Positions 16,785 to 24,039 of a stretch of 64,000 nucleotides of DNA are shown here, in pieces. Source of the stretch: Phycicoccus flavus (GTDB taxonomy: Bacteria > Actinomycetota > Actinomycetes > Actinomycetales > Dermatophilaceae); contig NZ_SAYU02000001.1 in the NCBI RefSeq assembly GCF_004025965.2, positions 62,001 through 126,000 on the forward strand, in the 5' to 3' direction. Below the pieces are notes generated by a model. It saw only the letters and a program-made list of their open reading frames with translations, did not search any database and was not told where the DNA came from. Position 1 is the first letter of the stretch; each line of letters opens with the position of its first letter. Position numbers and translations under genes: made by a program.

Positions 16785-17587
16785 TGACCGCGCTCGCGAC
16801 CCGCACCGCGTCCGGCCCGGTCACCGAGGCCGACGTGCGCGCCGCCCTCGGGACCGTCGTCGACCCCGAGCTCGACGAGCCGGTCACCGACCTCGGCTTC
16901 GTCCGCTCGGTCTCGGTCGGCGGCGGGGCCGGGGCGGCCGACGTCACCGTGCACCTGCGCCTGCCGACGTCGTTCTGCGCGCCGAACTTCGCCTACCTCA
17001 TGGCCTCCGACGCCAAGGACGCCGTCGGCCGGCTGGCCGGGGTGGGGCGGGTGGTCGTCGAGCTCGACGACCACCACGACTCCGACCTCATCAACCGCGG
17101 GCTCGCCGCGGACGCCGGCTACGTCGGCACCTTCGGGCACGAGGCCGAGAGCGACCTCGACGAGCTGCGCGCCACGTTCCGGCGCAAGGCGCACACCGCC
17201 GCCCTGGAGCGCTGCCTCACGGCGCTGCTGCGGGCCGAGCCGTCCCGCACCGAGGCCTCGCTGGGGTCGGTGCGGCTGGCCGACCTGCCGGACGGCCGGG
17301 AGCGGCTCGCGCTGCTCGCCCGCCGCGAGGCGCTCGGCCTACCGACCGACGGCGACGCGCTCGTCCTCGTCGACCACGACGGCGTCCCCCCGCCGGGGGA
17401 CCGGGTCGCGCTGTTCCTCCGCAAGGCACGCTCGACCCGGATCAGCATCGACGGCAACGCGCACTTCTGCCGGGGACTGCTGCGCACCCGCTACGCAGGC
17501 TCCGGCGACGACCAGAGCCCCCGCGAGGACGGCGCCGAGCCGGCCGACCACCACCACCTGCTGCCCCTCACCGTGAAGGAGACCTGA
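16784..17587 (+). CDS. DUF59/MIP18-type iron-sulfur assembly domain protein
   Basis: 267 residues. An N-terminal FeS assembly P domain (about 12-95: VRAALGTVVDPELDEPVTDLGFV and LPTSFCAPNFAYLMASD, with the conserved Cys) is followed by about 170 residues with no domain I recognise, including DLPDGRERLALLARREALGL and an internal HFCRGLLRTRYAG segment. The long form of DUF59 protein is the one seen in monooxygenase-linked operons, where a role in metal-centre maturation is plausible. TGATG coupling with the amidohydrolase and a 3-bp gap to the dehydrogenase place it in one operon. Confidence 0.75.
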   Translation: MTALATRTASGPVTEADVRAALGTVVDPELDEPVTDLGFVRSVSVGGGAGAADVTVHLRLPTSFCAPNFAYLMASDAKDAVGRLAGVGRVVVELDDHHDSDLINRGLAADAGYVGTFGHEAESDLDELRATFRRKAHTAALERCLTALLRAEPSRTEASLGSVRLADLPDGRERLALLARREALGLPTDGDALVLVDHDGVPPPGDRVALFLRKARSTRISIDGNAHFCRGLLRTRYAGSGDDQSPREDGAEPADHHHLLPLTVKET

Positions 17588-17590
17588 GCC

Positions 17591-18625
17591 ATGTCCACCA
17601 TGCGCGCCGTCCGCGTCGTCGGCTACCACGAGAAGCTCGAGATGACCGAGGTGGACGTCCCCGAGGCCACCGGGCCGTGGGACGTCGTCGTGCGGATCGG
17701 CGGGGCGGGCGTGTGCCGCACCGACCTGCACATCCTCGAGGGGCAGTGGGCCGAGAAGTCGCAGGTGACGCTGCCGTACACGATCGGCCACGAGAACGCG
17801 GGCTGGGTGCACGCCGTCGGGTCCGCGGTGACCAACGTCGCCGAGGGCGACAAGGTCATCCTCCACCCGCTCGTCACCTGCGGGCTGTGCCGGGCCTGCC
17901 GCTCCGGGGACGACGTGCACTGCGAGAACAGCGCCTTCCCGGGCATCGACACCCACGGCGGGTACGCCGAGTACCTGCTGACCTCGGCCCGCTCCTGCGT
18001 GCGGATCGACGACGCGCTGGAGCCGGCCGACGTCGCCGCCCTGGCCGACGCCGGCCTCACCGCCTACCACGCGGCGGCCAAGGCGGCCCGCCGGCTCACG
18101 CCCCGGGACACCTGCGTCGTCATCGGCGCCGGGGGCCTCGGGCACATCGGCATCCAGGTGCTCAAGGCGCTGACACCGGCCCGGCTCGTCGTCGTCGACC
18201 GGATCCCGGCCGCCCTCGACCTCGCGAGGACCATCGGGGCCGACGTCGGCGTCCCGGCCGACGGCGGGCAGGTCGAGGCCGTCCTCGACCTCACCGGCGG
18301 CACCGGGGCCGAGGTCGTCGTCGACTTCGTCGGCGAGAACGGCTCGACGGCCGAGGGCCTCGCGATGACCCGGCAGGCCGGCGACTACCACGTCGTCGGC
18401 TACGGCGAGAACGTCGACGTGCCCACCATCGACCTCGTCTCGAGCGAGAAGAACGTCGTCGGCAACCTCGTCGGGTCCTACAACGACCTCCAGGACCTCA
18501 TGGCGCTGGCGGCCAAGGGGCTCGTCACGCTGCACACCCAGAAGTACGCGCTCGACGACTTCCAGCAGGCCGTCACCGACCTGGACAACGGCGACGTCCG
18601 CGGGCGCGCCATCCTCGTGCCCTGA
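17591..18625 (+). CDS. Zinc-dependent alcohol dehydrogenase
   Basis: 344 residues, medium-chain dehydrogenase. Catalytic zinc ligands are in GVCRTDLH, GHENAGWV; the structural zinc loop is CGLCRACRSGDDVHC; the NAD fold starts with GAGGLGHIGIQ and the acidic residue after VVVD favours NAD over NADP. In related monooxygenase operons the enzyme oxidises the alcohol made by the oxygenase (for example 2-propanol to acetone); here the substrate is unknown. It follows the DUF59 gene by 3 bp and is followed by a hairpin, so it ends the three-gene operon. Confidence 0.88.
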   Translation: MSTMRAVRVVGYHEKLEMTEVDVPEATGPWDVVVRIGGAGVCRTDLHILEGQWAEKSQVTLPYTIGHENAGWVHAVGSAVTNVAEGDKVILHPLVTCGLCRACRSGDDVHCENSAFPGIDTHGGYAEYLLTSARSCVRIDDALEPADVAALADAGLTAYHAAAKAARRLTPRDTCVVIGAGGLGHIGIQVLKALTPARLVVVDRIPAALDLARTIGADVGVPADGGQVEAVLDLTGGTGAEVVVDFVGENGSTAEGLAMTRQAGDYHVVGYGENVDVPTIDLVSSEKNVVGNLVGSYNDLQDLMALAAKGLVTLHTQKYALDDFQQAVTDLDNGDVRGRAILVP

Positions 18626-18637
18626 CCCGGGGCCTCC

Positions 18638-18662
18638 CACCCCCGACCCGCGGACGGGGGTG
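18638..18662 (+). terminator. Hairpin terminator after the dehydrogenase
   Basis: CACCCCCG and CGGGGGTG form an 8-bp GC stem with a 9-base loop starting 12 bp after the stop codon. It separates the three-gene operon from the following ABM gene, at least in part. Confidence 0.55.
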
Positions 18663-18728
18663 ACATCCTTCGCCCGGACGATCGATGTCACCCACGTCCG
18701 CGACACCCCGACCGAGGAAGGACCCCCG

Positions 18729-19055
18729 ATGATCCTCATCACCGTCAAGTTCCCGATCCGCGAGGACAAGCTGGCCGAGTGGCGCGAGCTGTCCCGGTTC
18801 TACGTCGACGCCGTGACCGCCGAGCCGGGCAACGTCTTCTTCGAGTTCTCCGAGAGCGTCGACGAGCCCAACACCTTCGTGTGCATCGAGGGCTTCCGCG
18901 ACGACGCGGCGGGGAAGGCGCACATGGAGCAGGAGCACGTCGCGCGGTTCATGTCCGAGATGCCGGACATCGTCGCCGCGCAGCCGCAGATCATCTACGT
19001 CGACGCCGAGGAGGTCACCGGCTTCGGGCCCATGGGCGAGATCCAGCCCCGCTGA
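18729..19055 (+). CDS. Antibiotic biosynthesis monooxygenase (ABM) domain protein
   Basis: 108 residues, one ABM dimeric alpha-beta barrel: ILITVKFPIREDKLAEWREL, then AEPGNVFFEFSESVDEPNTFVCIEGF, then HMEQEHVARFMSEMPDIV. Proteins of this form include YgiN quinol monooxygenases and small auxiliary enzymes of aromatic breakdown; without a tested substrate the role is open. GAGGAAGGA lies upstream of the ATG. The position directly after the amidohydrolase-dehydrogenase operon suggests a shared pathway. Confidence 0.75.
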   Translation: MILITVKFPIREDKLAEWRELSRFYVDAVTAEPGNVFFEFSESVDEPNTFVCIEGFRDDAAGKAHMEQEHVARFMSEMPDIVAAQPQIIYVDAEEVTGFGPMGEIQPR

Positions 19056-19125
19056 GGTCCTCGCCGTCCCGGGCCCGGCGCCACGACCTCCGTCCCGGGA
19101 CCGCGCGCGGAGCCACGCGGCCGGC

Positions 19126-19159
19126 CGGGACCCGTGCTCGTGCGGGACCCGTGCTCGTG
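19126..19159. repeat. Two tandem 17-bp repeats in the 19.1-kb intergenic region
   Basis: CGGGACCCGTGCTCGTG occurs twice head to tail (19126-19142 and 19143-19159), followed by a decayed third start (CGGGACGCGTCGTG). It lies between the ABM gene and the SRPBCC gene. It may be a polymerase-slippage repeat or a regulator site; there is no direct evidence for function. Confidence 0.7.
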
Positions 19160-19213
19160 CGGGACGCGTCGTGCGCGGGAGCGTTCGTGTCGGTCGGCTG
19201 GGAGGATGGGCGG

Positions 19214-19705
19214 GTGCTCGGGGACCGGTGGGGCGTGACGGACGCCGAGGTGGCGTCCCGGTTCGCCTGCGACGACCTCGTCCCCGCCCCCGTGCTCTCG
19301 GCCTGGCGCGGCGTCACCGTCGAGGCTCCACCGCTGCGGGTCTGGCCGTGGGTCGCGCAGGTCCGGGTGGCGCCGTACTCCTACGACCTCGTCGACAACC
19401 TCGGACGGCGCTCCCCCCGGCGGCTCGTCGGGCTCGCCGAGCCGCGGGCCGGGGAGCCCTTCACGACGGCGTTCGGCCGGCCGCAGGGCGAGATCCTCGC
19501 CGTGGACCCCGGCCGCCAGCTGACCGGACGCATCCTCGGCGCGGTCATGAGCTACCGGCTCGAGCCGCTCGGGCCCGCCGCCACCCGGCTCGTGCTCAAG
19601 CTCGTCCTGGTGCGCGGACGCCTCCTCGCGCCCCCGGTCTCCGTCGGGGACCTCGTCATGGCCCGCCGCCAGCTGCTCACGTGGAAGGAGCTCGCGGAGC
19701 GGTGA
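19214..19705 (+). CDS. SRPBCC-family protein
   Basis: 163 residues. The pattern WGVTDAEVASRFACDDLVPAP, then the strand APPLRVWPWVAQVRVAPYSYDLVDNLG and late RLVLKLVLVRGRL is that of the START/polyketide-cyclase-like SRPBCC proteins common in actinobacteria, which hold hydrophobic ligands. No catalytic function can be assigned. The GTG at 19214 is chosen because homology starts there and no earlier start has a ribosome site; the leader may be very short. Confidence 0.6.
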   Translation: MLGDRWGVTDAEVASRFACDDLVPAPVLSAWRGVTVEAPPLRVWPWVAQVRVAPYSYDLVDNLGRRSPRRLVGLAEPRAGEPFTTAFGRPQGEILAVDPGRQLTGRILGAVMSYRLEPLGPAATRLVLKLVLVRGRLLAPPVSVGDLVMARRQLLTWKELAER

Positions 19706-19795
19706 CCCCCGGGCCGGCGCAGCCCGGTCGGGGGGTTCCGGCCCCCCGCTCCCGGCCCTACGGTGGAGACCCCCCCGAGGACAGTGAGGTCCGTC

Positions 19796-20095
19796 ATGAG
19801 CCAGGTCCAGGTCGTCGCTACCATCCCCGTCCGGCCCGACCGGCGCAGCGAGGCGCTCGAGGTCCTCGGGACGCTCGTCGAGGCGACCCGGGCGGAGGAG
19901 GGGTGCCTGGCCTACGACCTCTTCGAGTCGGCCGCCGCCCCGGACGTGTTCGTCATGGTCGAGAGGTACGCCGACCAGGCCGCCCTCGACGCCCACATGT
20001 CCTCGGAGCACCTGGCGGCCGCCTTCGCCGCGGCCCAGGACCTGCTCGCGGGCGAGGTGGCCATCCACCCGCTCGTCCCGGTCGTCGCCGCCTGA
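19796..20095 (+). CDS. Second ABM-domain monooxygenase-like protein (YgiN type)
   Basis: 99 residues. VQVVATIPVRPDRRSEALEVL, AEEGCLAYDLFESAAAPDVFVMVERY and AHMSSEHLAAAFA are the three standard blocks of the ABM fold, closer to YgiN-type quinol monooxygenases than the 18.7-kb gene. ATG at 19796 is preceded by GTGAGG. It ends 18 bp from a convergent gene. Two ABM genes within 1.1 kb, separated by an SRPBCC gene, is unusual and may mark a small-molecule oxidation pathway. Confidence 0.78.
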   Translation: MSQVQVVATIPVRPDRRSEALEVLGTLVEATRAEEGCLAYDLFESAAAPDVFVMVERYADQAALDAHMSSEHLAAAFAAAQDLLAGEVAIHPLVPVVAA

Positions 20096-20113
20096 CCGGG
20101 GCGACCGCGACCC

Positions 20114-20899
20114 TCAGGTGAGGGCGCGGACGTCCTCGGGCAGCGCACCCGACCCGTCGACGACCCGCTCCACCAGCTGCTGCAGCGCCGTCAGCGCCAC
20201 CCGCTGCGACCACGGACCGTAGGACACCCGGGCCACCCCGAGCTGCTCGAGCTCCGCGTGGGGCAGGCTGCCCGGCACCTCGATGAGGGTGAGCCGCTGG
20301 CTGCCGAGCGCGTCGACGAGGGCCTCGACATGCGCGCGCTCGGTCACCCGCGGGACGAACACGCAGGGCGCCCCCGCGTCGAGGAAGGCCCGCCCGCGGG
20401 CGACGGCCTCGTCCAGGCACTCCTGCGGCGAGCGGTCCGCCGTCCGCACGAAGGCGTCGGTGCGGGCGTTGAGGACGAAGTCGGGGACGCCGGCGGACTC
20501 CGCGGCGGCCATCACCGCCTCGACCGCCCGGACCGCCTCGGGCAGCGGGCGCATCCCGTCCTCGATGTTCGCCCCGACGACCCCGAGGTCGACGGCCCGC
20601 GCGACGGTGTCCCCGGGGTCTCCGTAGCCGGACTCCAGGTCGGCGGTCACCGGGAGCTCGGTGGCCCGGACGATGCGGCCGACGGCGGCCAGCATCTCGT
20701 CCCGGGGGATGTGCTCGCCGTCCTCGTACCCGAGCGAGGCGGCGATCGAGTGCGAGGCCGTCGCGAGCGCCGTCGTCCCCGGCACGTCGGCGACGACCCG
20801 GGCGCTGACGACGTCCCACACGTTGACGACGGTGAGCAGGTCGCGGGCGCGGTGCAGGTCGAGGAAGGAGGCGGCGAGGGCGGCGGTGTCCTGGCTCAT
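20114..20899 (-). CDS. Isocitrate lyase/PEP mutase-superfamily protein
   Basis: 261 residues, TIM-barrel enzyme of the ICL/PEPM family. Mg/substrate segments are visible: TADLESGYGD (replacing the DxDxGYG loop), GANIEDGMRPL, and NARTDAFV. The KKCGH loop of true isocitrate lyases is absent, so oxaloacetate decarboxylase-, 2-methylisocitrate lyase- or carboxyphosphonoenolpyruvate-like activity is more likely. Start ATG at 20899 (MSQDTAAL) is preferred over 20935 because homology begins there. Confidence 0.75.
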   Translation of the reverse strand: MSQDTAALAASFLDLHRARDLLTVVNVWDVVSARVVADVPGTTALATASHSIAASLGYEDGEHIPRDEMLAAVGRIVRATELPVTADLESGYGDPGDTVARAVDLGVVGANIEDGMRPLPEAVRAVEAVMAAAESAGVPDFVLNARTDAFVRTADRSPQECLDEAVARGRAFLDAGAPCVFVPRVTERAHVEALVDALGSQRLTLIEVPGSLPHAELEQLGVARVSYGPWSQRVALTALQQLVERVVDGSGALPEDVRALT

Positions 20900-21042
20900 C
20901 GCCCCAGCATCCCGGGCTGACCCCGGACGCGACAACCGTCCGGGGGTGAGTGCGCGCCGGGGCGCCGGGGGCGCGACCTAGAGTGGTGACGACCGCGCGG
21001 ATCGTCGGGCGGGCCCCAGGAACCGGCGACGGACGGAGCGTG

Positions 21043-21540
21043 ATGGACCTCGACCTCGGGATGCTGCTGATCCGGCTGGCGCTGGGGCCGATGCTCGTCG
21101 TCCACGGCTACAACAAGGTGTGGGGCGGCGGCGGGCTGGACGGCACCGCCGGCTGGTTCGAGGGGCTCGGGCTGCGCCCGGGGTGGCTGCACGCCCGGCT
21201 CGGCGCCGGCACCGAGCTCGTCGCCGGGGTGCTCGTCACCCTCGGCCTCCTCACCGGGCTCGCGTCGACCGCGTTCGTCGGGCTCATGACGGTCGCCGCG
21301 CTCACCGACCACCGGGGCAAGGGCTTCTTCGTCTTCAAGGGCGGCTGGGAGTACGTCGCGGTCGTCGCCGTCCTCGCCGTCGCGCTCGCGGTGCTGGGGC
21401 CGGGCGCCTGGTCGCTGGACGCGGCGCTGGGGCTGCCGCTCTCCGGGGTGGTCTGGGGTGTCGTCGCCGCGGTCGGCGGGGTCGCCGCGGCCCTCGCACT
21501 GCTCGCCGTCTTCCGGCGGCCGGCCCCCGGCGGGGCCTGA
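21043..21540 (+). CDS. DoxX-family membrane protein
   Basis: 165 residues, four transmembrane segments. The DoxX marks are LLIRLALGPMLVVHGYNKVWGGGGL and the GAGTELVAGVLVTLGLLTGLAS segment. DoxX proteins are linked to redox and quinone metabolism but their biochemical role varies. GGAG precedes the ATG. The stop codon overlaps the gpgS start (TGATG), so it leads a coupled run of four genes. Confidence 0.8.
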   Translation: MDLDLGMLLIRLALGPMLVVHGYNKVWGGGGLDGTAGWFEGLGLRPGWLHARLGAGTELVAGVLVTLGLLTGLASTAFVGLMTVAALTDHRGKGFFVFKGGWEYVAVVAVLAVALAVLGPGAWSLDAALGLPLSGVVWGVVAAVGGVAAALALLAVFRRPAPGGA

Positions 21541-22466
21541 TGCCCGTCCGCACCCTCGCCGGCGGCCACGACGCGCAGGAGCTGCTCGCGGCCAAGGGGG
21601 ACACGGTCGTCACCGTCGTCGTCCCGGCCCGCGACGAGGAGGCGACGGTCGGGGACGTCGTGTCCGGGATCCGGCGGGCCTGGGTGGACCGGGTCCCGCT
21701 CGTCGACGAGCTCGTCGTCCTCGACTCCGACTCCACCGACGCCACGGCCGCCGTGGCCGCGGCCGCCGGCGCCACCGTGCACGCGGCCGCGGACGTGCGT
21801 CCCGACCTCGGGCCCGCCCGCGGCAAGGGCGAGGCGCTGTGGAAGTCGCTGCACGTCACCCGCGGGGACGTCCTCGTCTTCGTCGACGCCGACCTCGTCG
21901 AGTGGGACGTCGGCTTCGTCAGCGGGCTGCTGGCGCCGTTGCTCACCGACCCCACGGTGGCGCTGGTCAAGGCCGTCTACGACCGGCCGCTGCTCGACGC
22001 CGCCGGGCACGAGGCCGAGACCGGCGGCCGGGTCACCGAGCTCGTCGCCCGGCCGCTGCTGGCGCTGCACCGCCCCGACCTCGCCGGGCTCGTCCAGCCG
22101 CTGGCGGGGGAGTGGGCGGTCCGCCGGTCGGTGTTCGAGCGCTTCTCGGTCCCGGTGGGGTACGGCGTCGAGATCGCCGCGGTGCTCGACACCGCCGCCG
22201 CCCTCGGCGCCGACGCGGTGGCGCAGGTCGACCTCGGCCGCCGTGCCCACCGGCACCACCGGCACGACACCCTCGGCCCGATGGCGGTGCAAGTGCTCTC
22301 CGCCGTCGAGCGCCGGGTCGGGCGGGCCGCCGAGCGCCCGGACACCGCGGTCCTCGTCCAGTACGAGCGCGGGCCCTCGGGGTTCGAGGCCCGGCCGCGC
22401 GACGTCGACCTCGCCGAGCGTCCGCCCGCGGTGAGCACGCCGGGCTACCCGGGGGGTGCGCGATGA
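21540..22466 (+). CDS. gpgS: Glucosyl-3-phosphoglycerate synthase
   Basis: 308 residues, GT-A (GT81) glycosyltransferase that makes glucosyl-3-phosphoglycerate from UDP-glucose and 3-phosphoglycerate, the first step to glucosylglycerate and methylglucose lipopolysaccharide. Marks: VTVVVPARDEEATVGDVV, RGKGEALWKSL, the metal-binding VFVDADLVEWD and GYGVEIAAVLDTA. It follows DoxX by a one-base overlap and overlaps folP by ATGA. The gpgS-folP2 pairing is the same as in mycobacteria (Rv1208-Rv1207), which supports the call. Confidence 0.88.
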   Translation: MPVRTLAGGHDAQELLAAKGDTVVTVVVPARDEEATVGDVVSGIRRAWVDRVPLVDELVVLDSDSTDATAAVAAAAGATVHAAADVRPDLGPARGKGEALWKSLHVTRGDVLVFVDADLVEWDVGFVSGLLAPLLTDPTVALVKAVYDRPLLDAAGHEAETGGRVTELVARPLLALHRPDLAGLVQPLAGEWAVRRSVFERFSVPVGYGVEIAAVLDTAAALGADAVAQVDLGRRAHRHHRHDTLGPMAVQVLSAVERRVGRAAERPDTAVLVQYERGPSGFEARPRDVDLAERPPAVSTPGYPGGAR

Positions 22467-23338
22467 CCCGCGGTGCACCCCTGCGGCTCGGCCGGCGCAG
22501 CCACCCCGCGAGCGCCCGGCTCGTCATGGCCATCGTCAACCGGACGCCGGACTCCTTCTACGACAGGGGCCTCACCTGGGCCGAGGACGCGGCCCTCGAC
22601 CGGGTCCGGCAGGTCGTCGACGAGGGAGCGGACCTCGTCGACATCGGCGGCATCAAGGCGGCCCCGGGCGTGGAGGTCGACGCCGCCGAGGAGAAGCAGC
22701 GTGTCGTCGGCTTCGTCGAGCGGGTGCGGGCCGAGCACCCCGACCTCGTCATCAGCGTCGACACCTGGCGGGCCGAGGTGGCCCGCGCCGTGCTCAAGGT
22801 GGGCGCCGACGTCGTCAACGACGCGTGGGGCGGCGCCGACCCCGCCCTGCCCGAGGTCGTGGCCGAGTTCGGCGCCGGGCTCGTCCTCACCCACACCGGG
22901 GGCGTGACGCCACGGACCCGCCCGCACCGGATCGAGTACGACGACGTCGTCGCCGACGTCCGCCAGTCCCTGCTGCGGCAGGCCGAGCGCGCCGTCGCGG
23001 CCGGGGTCGAGCGGGAGCGGGTCGTCATCGACCCCGCGCACGACTTCGGCAAGAACACCTGGCATTCCCTCGAGGTCACGAGGCGGCTGCACGAGCTGAC
23101 GTCGCTGGGCTGGCCGGTGCTCGTGTCCCTGTCGAACAAGGACTTCGTCGGCGAGGCCCTCGACCGTCCGGTGGGGGAGCGCCTCACCGGCACCCTCGCG
23201 GCCACGGCCCTGTGCGCCTGGCACGGCGCGCAGGTCTACCGCGTCCACGAGGTGCCGCAGACCCGCGAGGTCCTCGACCTCGTGTCCGTCGTGGCGGGCG
23301 ACCTGCCCCCGGCGCGCACGGTGCGGGGGCTGGCGTGA
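22463..23338 (+). CDS. folP2: Dihydropteroate synthase-family protein (FolP2-like)
   Basis: 291 residues, pterin-binding TIM barrel. VMAIVNRTPDSFYDRG, DIGGIKAAPG, VISVDTWRAEVARAVLKVGADVVNDAWGG and VIDPAHDFGKNTWHS match DHPS blocks, but DVGGESTRPG is altered to DIGGIKAAPG, so the pABA/pterin loop is non-standard. The mycobacterial FolP2 in the same gene position has been reported to lack normal DHPS activity. It is therefore probably not the folate enzyme and may act with GpgS. Coupled on both sides by 4-bp overlaps. Confidence 0.8.
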   Translation: MTRGAPLRLGRRSHPASARLVMAIVNRTPDSFYDRGLTWAEDAALDRVRQVVDEGADLVDIGGIKAAPGVEVDAAEEKQRVVGFVERVRAEHPDLVISVDTWRAEVARAVLKVGADVVNDAWGGADPALPEVVAEFGAGLVLTHTGGVTPRTRPHRIEYDDVVADVRQSLLRQAERAVAAGVERERVVIDPAHDFGKNTWHSLEVTRRLHELTSLGWPVLVSLSNKDFVGEALDRPVGERLTGTLAATALCAWHGAQVYRVHEVPQTREVLDLVSVVAGDLPPARTVRGLA

Positions 23339-23958
23339 GCGGCTCGCTCGTCGTCGTCCCCGGCGCGCCGCTGCTGCTGCCCGAGTACACCGGCCGCGCC
23401 GACGCGGGCTCCGCGCTGCGCGAGCGGGCGGTGCAGGCGATCGGCGCCGCCACCGACCTCGACGGCACCGACCGCGTCGTCCTCGTCGTCGCCACCGACC
23501 GTGAACAGCGGGGGACGCGCTCGCCGCTCGGGCAGCGGGTGGGCTCGCACCTGTGCGGGCTGGCCGGGGTCGGGGTCGACGGTGTCCTCGTCGTCGCCTG
23601 GGACGCCCCGGTGGCCGAGTGCCGCGCGTTGGGCGAGCACCTGGCCGGCCGGCCCGCCGTGACCCTCGTCGCCGTCGCCGACGGCAGCGCGCGCCGCGGG
23701 GAGAAGGCGCCCGGCCACCTGGACCCCCGGGCCGTCGTCTTCGACGACGACCTCGTCGCCGCCCTGCGCGCGGCCGACCCGGCGGCGCTGCTGGACCTCG
23801 ACCCGGCCCTCGCCGCCGAGCTGCTGGCCCACGGCCGAGCGCCGCTGCAGGTCGCCGCGGCGGCGCTGGCCGGGCGTGGCGGGCTGCACTGCGCCGACCT
23901 CGAGACCGCCGACCCGTTCGGCGTCCTCTACGTCGTCGCCCGCCTCTCCGCCGCCTGA
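23335..23958 (+). CDS. Class III extradiol dioxygenase (LigB)-like domain protein
   Basis: 207 residues, no transmembrane segment. The opening LVVVPGAPLLLPEYTG, the mid region RVVLVVATDREQ, and the end GRAPLQVAAAALAG ... DPFGVLYVVARL resemble the LigB-subunit-like proteins of actinobacteria. The metal histidines of true dioxygenases are not evident, so catalysis is doubtful. GTG start overlaps the folP2 stop (GTGA). Last gene of the DoxX-gpgS-folP2 run; function unknown. Confidence 0.5.
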   Translation: MSGSLVVVPGAPLLLPEYTGRADAGSALRERAVQAIGAATDLDGTDRVVLVVATDREQRGTRSPLGQRVGSHLCGLAGVGVDGVLVVAWDAPVAECRALGEHLAGRPAVTLVAVADGSARRGEKAPGHLDPRAVVFDDDLVAALRAADPAALLDLDPALAAELLAHGRAPLQVAAAALAGRGGLHCADLETADPFGVLYVVARLSAA

Positions 23959-24039
23959 CCGCGAACCCCACGGGCGGCCGGGACGGCCCGCTGCCGCCCA
24001 CCCACGGGGGCGGGGGGCGGCGGACCCGCCCCTTCGTGG

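Noticed and set aside
19126-19172. Start of a coding region at the tandem repeats
   Set aside because: An extended frame reaches back through the repeats but has no ribosome site and no similarity before the GTG at 19214.
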